Source: Solirubrum puertoriconensis
Lineage (GTDB): Bacteria; Bacteroidota; Bacteroidia; Cytophagales; Hymenobacteraceae
DNA length: 64,000 nt
Direction of reading: 5' to 3'
NCBI RefSeq assembly: GCF_001483135.1
Contig: NZ_LNAL01000008.1
Span: forward strand, 248,001 to 312,000
The notes below the pieces were generated by a model that was not told the origin of the DNA, searched no databases, and saw only the letters and a program-made list of their open reading frames with translations. The translations under genes were made by a program, and so were the position numbers. The first letter of the stretch is position 1. Each line of letters starts with the position of its first letter. This document shows, piece after piece, positions 58,124 through 64,000 of this stretch.

Positions 58124-61100
58124 ATGAATTCTTCGTCTGGCCTGAGCCCCTTGGAGCGCGAACGGTTGCTGGCCCTGCTGAACTACACTCGGGAAAGCGT
58201 ACGGTTGAAAGCATCGCCCGCCGCCGATGTTACCCGCCAGTCGTCCTTTTGCGCCCTCGAGTCTCAGCTGGACGGCTTGCCAGGCATAGCGCTGAACGTT
58301 GACGCCGATGAGGAAGAACTGTGGCTGCGCGTGGAGCGACTGAAGGAAACGTGCGCGCCTGTCATTGCCGATACGGTGCTGTCTACCCTCACGGAGCTAA
58401 CCAACAACCCCGGCAAAAGCCCCCGGCTGCGCCCCCAACTGCCGGCCCAAACCCTGCTGCGCCTAGGTCTGCTGCCCGAAGGCGTGGCCGAGAGGCCCGA
58501 TTACGACCCTCTGGCGTCCGTGCAGTTGGCTGCGCTGCCTCAGTTCAACCAACTGACTACGGAACTAACCCAGTATCAACAGCAGGAGTGGCAGCCTTGG
58601 GCCCTGGAAGAAACGCGACGCCGCCGCACCATCGGCTGGTATTCGCGGCTGTACGCCCTTAAGCAACAGCTCGATGGCGGCTTGGCCGATGCGTCCCTGG
58701 AGCTAGTATGGGGCGTGGGCGTGGCTGCCTGGCAATTGCCCAACATGGAGGTACGCTACCCTGTGCTTACGCGCTTGGTTGAGCTGACGCTGAACCCACA
58801 GACCATGGCCCTAGAGGTGCGCCCCCGCGAGGTTGTTACCCGCCTGGAAGTGGACGTGTACGCCGCCCGCGAGGTGCAAGGTGTAGCTGGACTGGAGCAG
58901 GGCAGCCGCCCGCTGCTGGCCGGAACGCCCTATCTGTCGCCGTTCGAGGCTGTTACCTACGAGCCGGTGTTGCGGCTCGCCGCCGCCTTGCTCGATGCCC
59001 AGGGCCGCTACTTACCCGATGAGCCCACCGGTGCCGCCCGCAGTGTGCCCGCCGCTACCCCGCAGCTTCAGCTGACCGACACCTGGGTGCTATTCGCGCG
59101 CCCCCGCAGCGCCAACACGTTTCTGCAAGACCTGGAAGCCCTGCGCACCCGCATTGAGGTGCTGACCGGGGCGCTGCCGCCCGCCGTGGCAGCGCTGGTG
59201 CGCGAGCCTGCCAGCCACCACACCAACCAGCCGCTGCCTGCCTTCCGGGGCCTCTCGCTGGTAAGCGACGTCGGCGGTACTGAGCCGCAGGAACTCTATT
59301 TTCCGCTGCCTTTCAACGACGAACAAGTGCGCATTGTGCAGCTGCTGGAGCACGCGCCCGGCGTAGTTGTGCAGGGCCCGCCCGGTACCGGCAAAACCCA
59401 TACCATCGCCAACGTCATTTGCCACTACCTGGCGCTGGGCAAAAGGGTGCTCGTTACCTCCATGCGTGACCCAGCTCTGGGCGTGCTGCGCGACAAGCTG
59501 CCCGCCTCGGTGCGCCCCTTGGCCATCAGCCTGCTGACCAGCGAGCGGGAAGGCCTGCGCCAGTTTGAGCACGCCGTGCAGCACATTGCCGAGCAGGTGC
59601 AGCGCCTCGACCGCGACGCGGCCCGGCGCCACATCGGTCAGCTAGCCGAACAGCTCGATGGCTACCACAGCCGGTTGGCCTGCATCGACCGCCGTATTGC
59701 GGAGCGGGGTCGGCAAAACCTCGGAGCCGTGATGCTGGATGAGGAGCGCCTCGAACCTCATGAAGCCGCCCGCGAAGTGGCCAAAGCCGAAGCCTCAGCC
59801 GAGTGGCTGCCCGATGTCCTGACGCCAGATTCAATCCATCGGCCGCAATTCGACGAGGCTGCCGTGGCTAGTTTGCGGGCTGCCCGCCAATCTTTAGGCG
59901 TCGATCTGGACTACCGCACTGCCTGCCTGCCGGCTATAGCTGCCCTGCCCGAACCCCGCGACCTGCTGCTCACGCACCAGCAGCTCAGCCGCTCGATAGA
60001 GCTGCAGGAGGCAGTAGCTACCGGCGAGTTGCCACCGCTGGCTTCTGTGCCCAATGCGCTTACCCGCATTACCGCCGCGCTGCAACAGCTCACCAACCTA
60101 GAAGCGCGGCAGCTGAAGCTAAACCATCTACTGTGGGCTGCCGCGCAAGCCGCCCGCTTAGCTGCCGGCACCGCAAGCGGCCTGTACACGCTGCTCGAAG
60201 TCCTGGGTGCCGAGCTGCAGCAGGCCCTGGCAGCAAGGCAGCAATTTATACCTAGGCCAGTGCGGGTACCCGCCGGACTGGAGCTGGAGCCCGAGCTGCT
60301 GGCCGCCGTGGCTGCCCAGGCCCGCGGTGGGCGGCCTTTCGGCCTACTAGGTGTATTTGGCAAAACGGCTCAAAAGCAGCGCCTAGGCGAAATCAGGGTG
60401 CTAACCAGCCCGCCTGCTTCGGCAGCCGACTGGGCCTACGTGGCTAGTTACCTCAATTTGCTCCGGCGAATGCACGAGCTGGTGGCCCGTTGGCAAGCGC
60501 TGGCACCTGAACTGGGCTTACCCGTGCTTACCCAACAGGAGCCAATTGCCGCTGCCAACGAGGCCCGGCAGCTTTACGAAGCCTACGAGGAGGTGCGCGA
60601 TGCCCAAGCTGCCGAGGCTGCACTACGCCTCGAAATACACCAGCTGCTGCCTGCCTGGGCCGCGGCTCACCCCGCAGCGGCGGTGCCGGTAGCCTTGCCC
60701 GAGGCAGCGGCCCTGCTGCGGCAGCACCAGCTACGCCTGCAGCTGGAAACGGCCTGGGCCGTGCGCCAGCAGTACGAAACCGCTCTGCACAACACCTCCG
60801 GCCGCATCAGCGAAGCGTTGCGGCGTTTTATGAAGCAGGAATTGGGCAACCCCGCCGTTGCCGATGCCGCCTTGCAAGCCCAGTGGGTTACCCTGACGCA
60901 GGAGCTGCGGTGCGTACATGATTTGCAGCCGCTGCTCGACACAGTAACTGCCGTCACTGAACAAATAGCCGCATCCGGGGCCCCGCTGTGGGCTGCGCGT
61001 TTGCAAACCGAGCCCGCCCTGGGCGCCACCGACGAACTACTGCCCAACGACTGGCGCCAACGCTGGCGGCTGCGCCGCCTGGCTACCTGTCTCGCCAACC

Positions 61101-62713
61101 TCGACGGCCGCGCCGAACTAAGGCAGCTAGCCACCGAGCGCCGCGAAGCCGAAAAAGGCTTGGCGCTGACCTATCAGGAGCTGATCAACCAGCGCACTTG
61201 GCTGCAGCTGGCCGAAAATGCCACCCCGCAGGTGCGTAGTGCGCTGGAAGCGTACCGCAACGCCATTACCAAAATCGGGAAAGGCACCGGCAAGCGGGCC
61301 AGTCGCTACCGCCTCGATGCGCAGCGGGCTGTGGCCCAGGCCAACGCGGCCATTCCCTGCTGGATTATGCCGCACTACCGCGTGTCGGAGTCGCTGCCGG
61401 CTGAATTGGGAGCTTTCGATCTGGTGATTGTGGATGAAGCCTCGCAGTCGGACCTGACGGCGCTGCCTGCGCTGCTGCGGGCCCGCAAAATCTTGGTAGT
61501 CGGCGACGACAAGCAGGTTTCGCCCGAAGGCATTGGGCTGGAAGAAGAAAAAATCCGCAGCCTGATGGCCCGCTTCCTTACCTCGCAAGTTGGCCTGTAC
61601 GCGCCGCAGCTGGCGCCCGACCGCTCCATGTACGACTTGTTTAAAGTAGTATTCGCGGAGTACGGGGTGATGCTGAAAGAGCATTTCCGCTGCGTAGGGC
61701 CTATTATCGAATACTCCAGGCGCGAGTTTTACAATCACGAAATCCGACCGCTGCGCCTGCCCAGCGCCTCCGAGCGGCTCGATCCGCCGCTGATCGATGT
61801 GCTGGTGGAAGACGGTGAGCGCCGCCACGATACCAACCCCGCTGAGGCACGCTTCATCGTCGACGAAATCAAGCGCCTGGTGGCCGACCCCACCATGGCT
61901 GGGCGTACCCTAGGTGTGGTTTCGCTGCTGGCCGACAAGCAGGCGCGGCTGATCTGGGACATGCTGGAGCAGGAAATCGGCCTCGAAACCATGCTGCGCC
62001 ACGAACTGGCCTGCGGCGATGCGCGCACGTTCCAGGGCAAGGAGCGCCATGTGATGTTCCTCTCGCTAGTGGTGTCGAAGGGGCAGGCCACAGCCGTGGG
62101 CCGCGACGATTTTGCCAAGCGCTTCAACGTGGCCGCTTCCCGGGCCCGCGACCGAATGTACCTGGTGCGCAGCCTCGAAGCCGACGAGCTCAGCCCCAAC
62201 GACCGCCTGCGCCGCGCCCTGCTGGCGCACTTTGCCACGCCCTACGGCCTCGACGAAGTCCGGGTGAGCAACCTGCGCGAACTGTGCGAGTCGGCGTTTG
62301 AGCAGGATGTGTACGACGTGCTAACCGAGCGCGGCTACCGCGTGCAGCCCCAGGTGCGGGTGGGCCAGTACCGCATCGATTTGGTGGTGGAAGGTGCCGG
62401 CGACCAGCGTCTCGCCGTAGAGTGCGACGGCGACCGGTACCACGGTCCCGACCGTTGGGCCGACGATCTGCGCCGACAGCGTGTGCTGGAGCGGGCGGGT
62501 TGGCAGTTCTGGCGCTGCTTTGCTTCGGCCTGGGTGCGCTGGCACGCCGAAAGCGTGCAGGATTTACTCGACACGCTTGCCCGCGTGGGTATTGAGCCCC
62601 TAGGTGCCCACGATGCCCCACCCAGTAGGCACGTGGAAGCGCGTCGCTATGTGGCCTTCCCCGAGGTAGCCGAGCCGGAGGCGGCTGTGCTGCCCACAGA
62701 GGTGGAGTTGTAG
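58124..62713 (+). CDS. Large superfamily 1 (Upf1-like) helicase with C-terminal Vsr/MTES_1575-type nuclease domain
   Basis: A 1529-residue protein. The N-terminal 400 residues are unrecognised. Walker A GPPGTGKTHTIANVI lies near residues 418-432; then comes a roughly 670-residue mostly helical insertion before motif II VIVDEASQSD (about 1100), VVGDDKQVSP, LKEHFRC (IV), ARTFQGKERHVMFLS (V) and NVAASRARDRMYLV (VI, about 1340). The C-terminal domain YRIDLVVEG...VECDGDRYHG...RVLERAGWQFWRCF resembles Vsr-like PD-(D/E)xK nucleases of the MTES_1575 group; Asp and Glu of the active site are present. Such helicase-nuclease proteins occur in defence islands. It is followed 33 bases later by a HUH-like gene. 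Confidence 0.85.
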   Translation: MNSSSGLSPLERERLLALLNYTRESVRLKASPAADVTRQSSFCALESQLDGLPGIALNVDADEEELWLRVERLKETCAPVIADTVLSTLTELTNNPGKSPRLRPQLPAQTLLRLGLLPEGVAERPDYDPLASVQLAALPQFNQLTTELTQYQQQEWQPWALEETRRRRTIGWYSRLYALKQQLDGGLADASLELVWGVGVAAWQLPNMEVRYPVLTRLVELTLNPQTMALEVRPREVVTRLEVDVYAAREVQGVAGLEQGSRPLLAGTPYLSPFEAVTYEPVLRLAAALLDAQGRYLPDEPTGAARSVPAATPQLQLTDTWVLFARPRSANTFLQDLEALRTRIEVLTGALPPAVAALVREPASHHTNQPLPAFRGLSLVSDVGGTEPQELYFPLPFNDEQVRIVQLLEHAPGVVVQGPPGTGKTHTIANVICHYLALGKRVLVTSMRDPALGVLRDKLPASVRPLAISLLTSEREGLRQFEHAVQHIAEQVQRLDRDAARRHIGQLAEQLDGYHSRLACIDRRIAERGRQNLGAVMLDEERLEPHEAAREVAKAEASAEWLPDVLTPDSIHRPQFDEAAVASLRAARQSLGVDLDYRTACLPAIAALPEPRDLLLTHQQLSRSIELQEAVATGELPPLASVPNALTRITAALQQLTNLEARQLKLNHLLWAAAQAARLAAGTASGLYTLLEVLGAELQQALAARQQFIPRPVRVPAGLELEPELLAAVAAQARGGRPFGLLGVFGKTAQKQRLGEIRVLTSPPASAADWAYVASYLNLLRRMHELVARWQALAPELGLPVLTQQEPIAAANEARQLYEAYEEVRDAQAAEAALRLEIHQLLPAWAAAHPAAAVPVALPEAAALLRQHQLRLQLETAWAVRQQYETALHNTSGRISEALRRFMKQELGNPAVADAALQAQWVTLTQELRCVHDLQPLLDTVTAVTEQIAASGAPLWAARLQTEPALGATDELLPNDWRQRWRLRRLATCLANLDGRAELRQLATERREAEKGLALTYQELINQRTWLQLAENATPQVRSALEAYRNAITKIGKGTGKRASRYRLDAQRAVAQANAAIPCWIMPHYRVSESLPAELGAFDLVIVDEASQSDLTALPALLRARKILVVGDDKQVSPEGIGLEEEKIRSLMARFLTSQVGLYAPQLAPDRSMYDLFKVVFAEYGVMLKEHFRCVGPIIEYSRREFYNHEIRPLRLPSASERLDPPLIDVLVEDGERRHDTNPAEARFIVDEIKRLVADPTMAGRTLGVVSLLADKQARLIWDMLEQEIGLETMLRHELACGDARTFQGKERHVMFLSLVVSKGQATAVGRDDFAKRFNVAASRARDRMYLVRSLEADELSPNDRLRRALLAHFATPYGLDEVRVSNLRELCESAFEQDVYDVLTERGYRVQPQVRVGQYRIDLVVEGAGDQRLAVECDGDRYHGPDRWADDLRRQRVLERAGWQFWRCFASAWVRWHAESVQDLLDTLARVGIEPLGAHDAPPSRHVEARRYVAFPEVAEPEAAVLPTEVEL

Positions 62714-62746
62714 CGTGTTAGCAAAAGCGTTGAACCCGTTCGGCTT

Positions 62747-63355
62747 ATGGCTACTTCCGGCGAGACCTTGCTGCTTACCTTGCGACTGGCGGGCTCCGTT
62801 CCGGTTCGCGCCGGCCGCGAATTGCAGCAACAGCGTGTCGCGGCGCAGGAGGCAGCCCGCTCAGTTGACTCCGTCGATGAAACTCAGGCTGCCCACCGCC
62901 GCGCCGAAAAGCAGTTCTTCGCCGCCTTCGATGCCTTGCTTGATGAAGCTCCTACGGGTCCAGCCTACCTAGGCAAAGAAAAAATTGCCGAGGCGGTAGC
63001 CGGCGAGCTGCTAATGCTGGAGGAGCTAGGTCTGCACGTGCCCTGCTTTGTGCTGCTGCCCACCCACCTGCACGCTGTATTGCACCAGCCTGGGGGCCAT
63101 AGCCTCTCGCTCTACAAAACCGTGGAGCTGCTGCACCAGCGCACCGCCCAGCAGGCCCACCGCATCCTGCGCGGTCAACTGCCCGCACAGGCCGATTTCT
63201 GGCATCCTGGCTTCCATGAGTTGCCGGTGCTCGGTGCTGGCGAGCAGCAGCGCGTGCAGGCCTATTTGCTGGCTCATGCCCAGCGCCTGAAGCTGCCCGC
63301 GCGCTACGGTGAGTGGCCGTACGCTTATGTGGCTCCGGTGGCCCGTGCAACCTAG
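62747..63355 (+). CDS. RAYT/Y1-transposase-like (HUH) protein, probably domesticated
   Basis: A 202-residue protein. The middle part, FVLLPTHLHAVLHQPGGHSLSLYK, resembles the MPNHvHlll HUH motif of REP-associated and IS200-like transposases (His-Leu-His retained), and FWHPGFHELPVL followed by AYLLAHAQRLKLPARYGEWPYAYV resembles their C-terminal FWq..yyDh...YI..NPvkaGl..dWpySs pattern. Where relatives have the catalytic or conserved Tyr, Phe or Arg appears, so single-strand cleavage may be lost. The N-terminal 90 residues are helical and unrelated to transposases. No transposon ends were found. Likely cotranscribed with the helicase-nuclease. Its stop TAG lies in CCTAGG. Confidence 0.6.
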   Translation: MATSGETLLLTLRLAGSVPVRAGRELQQQRVAAQEAARSVDSVDETQAAHRRAEKQFFAAFDALLDEAPTGPAYLGKEKIAEAVAGELLMLEELGLHVPCFVLLPTHLHAVLHQPGGHSLSLYKTVELLHQRTAQQAHRILRGQLPAQADFWHPGFHELPVLGAGEQQRVQAYLLAHAQRLKLPARYGEWPYAYVAPVARAT

Positions 63356-63364
63356 GGCTGGTGG

Positions 63365-63898
63365 CTAACCGCCAGCCTCAGGTGCCAGAGCCGGGTGCAG
63401 AAACAGCACCATGGTTTCCTCGTCGAAGTACTGGCCCTGCCATTTCATGGCGCGCGGCTCGATGCCTGTGCTCACGAAGCCTTCGGAGGCATACAGGGCA
63501 CGGGCTGGAGCGTTGGTAGCCACCAGCGTCAGGAGCACTTGCTCGAGACCCGGCAACTGGCGAACAAACTGCAGGGCAGTGCGCAGCAACGCCCGGCCCA
63601 GGCCGCGGCGGCCCGCTTCGGGGCGCACGTACATGCCCCTGATTAGCCCTTTGTGGCGCATTTTATCGAGGGGCTCGCGCACAAAGCCCAAGGTGCCTAC
63701 CAGTGTATCATCGGCAAAAGCGCCCCAAATTACTTCCTCGGCATTTGGCTGATACGCGGTCCAGCGCAGCGGGCGGCGGGCATCGTCGGCGGGCGTTACC
63801 CGGAAGCATTCGGGCTGGCGCGTAAGGCTTTCGGTGCGCAGGGCTAAGTAAGCCGGCTCATCGGCCGGAAATACAAGTGGGCGAATGGTATCGGCCAT
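63365..63898 (-). CDS. GNAT-family N-acetyltransferase
   Basis: A 177-residue acetyltransferase on the minus strand. The acetyl-CoA loop is in GMYVRPEAGRRGLGRALLRTAL (RRGLGRA, near residue 108), and LTLVATNAPARALYASEGFVSTG is the standard C-terminal GNAT motif. Substrate unknown; it is not of the RimJ/RimL type of the gene at 18722. ATG 63898 gives the family N-terminus; an upstream in-frame start would add 25 unlikely residues. Confidence 0.85.
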   Translation of the reverse strand: MADTIRPLVFPADEPAYLALRTESLTRQPECFRVTPADDARRPLRWTAYQPNAEEVIWGAFADDTLVGTLGFVREPLDKMRHKGLIRGMYVRPEAGRRGLGRALLRTALQFVRQLPGLEQVLLTLVATNAPARALYASEGFVSTGIEPRAMKWQGQYFDEETMVLFLHPALAPEAGG

Positions 63899-63944
63899 AA
63901 AGTGCAGGTGCCGGAGGCGGGCTGGTGGCAGGGCGCCAACCCAG

Positions 63945-64000
63945 CTACTTTGCCCGGTTAATGATGAACACACTCAAGAGGATAATGCCCATGCCCAGCA
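63945..64000 (-). CDS. C-terminal end of an unidentified membrane protein (cut by window edge)
   Basis: Reading leftward from the window edge, one frame gives LGMGIILLSVFIINRAK and a TAG stop at 63945; the other two frames are stopped or hydrophilic. It looks like the last membrane helix of a protein encoded mostly beyond base 64000. Nothing more can be said. Confidence 0.4.
   Translation of the reverse strand, partial: LGMGIILLSVFIINRAK

Noticed and set aside
1-64000. CRISPR arrays, insertion sequences, integrases, rRNA operons
   Set aside because: No regularly spaced repeats, no DDE transposase or integrase motifs, and no rRNA sequence were seen on either strand.

Overview
The window looks like chromosomal DNA of a member of the Bacteroidota, most likely Hymenobacter or a close relative (Cytophagales, Hymenobacteraceae). 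Reasons: GC-rich coding with near-wall-to-wall genes; family content typical of this phylum (DUF4293, DUF4476, DUF1573, a PorE-like OmpA lipoprotein, a type IX secretion C-terminal-domain protein, bacterial geranylgeranylglyceryl-phosphate synthase, long NusB, thrA-thrB-thrC); TAnnTTTG-type promoter elements instead of TATAAT; and weak or absent Shine-Dalgarno sequences with many GTG and TTG starts. No rRNA, CRISPR array, prophage, transposon or insertion sequence was found.

Layout. 1-4.4 kb: a glycogen-synthase-like gene (cut by the window edge) diverges from panC-panD, followed by a flippase-like membrane protein, the heptose-1-phosphate adenylyltransferase rfaE2 and a zinc metallopeptidase. 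4.6-10.2 kb: acyl-CoA dehydrogenase and an AraC regulator, convergent with a GGGP-synthase operon, then a DnaJ-TPR membrane protein and tRNA-Phe. 10.3-13.4 kb: a two-gene iron-sulfur oxidoreductase unit and a small conserved protein. 13.5-20.3 kb: PorE-like lipoprotein, a DUF4476 duplicate protein, DUF4293, thiolase, acetyltransferase, truA. 20.3-33.8 kb: the thr operon with a threonine-rich leader peptide and attenuator, bracketed by two paralogous outer-membrane barrels and, further out, by two half-size ABC exporters that look like the two subunits of one heterodimer; two tRNA-Pro genes and a stand-alone T9SS sorting domain lie between. 34-40.6 kb: leucine dehydrogenase, nusB, YtxH, isocitrate dehydrogenase, DUF1573, yajC, YbbR-like, coaE. 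40.6-49.2 kb: two divergent membrane glycosyltransferases, tRNA-Val, AsmA-like and TerB-like proteins, a mechanosensitive channel. 49.3-58 kb: glutamate-family dehydrogenase, ArsR regulator, hemA, orphan sensor kinase, AttH-like lipoprotein, a frameshifted gene, an amino-acid permease. 58-64 kb: a 1529-residue superfamily 1 helicase with a C-terminal nuclease domain, followed 33 bases later by a HUH/RAYT-like protein, then an acetyltransferase and the end of a membrane protein.

Most notable signals: (i) the thr leader peptide with eight consecutive Thr codons followed by a textbook terminator; (ii) the palindrome CCTAGG, counted by hand about 87 times, in all reading frames and in intergenic DNA, where CTAG is normally avoided; (iii) three intergenic hairpins with unrelated sequences but the same architecture, each just upstream of a start codon; (iv) the helicase-nuclease plus HUH-like pair as a possible uncharacterised DNA-processing or defence unit; (v) a split heterodimeric ABC exporter.

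All calls are from reading the sequence without database searches; family assignments rest on recognised motifs.
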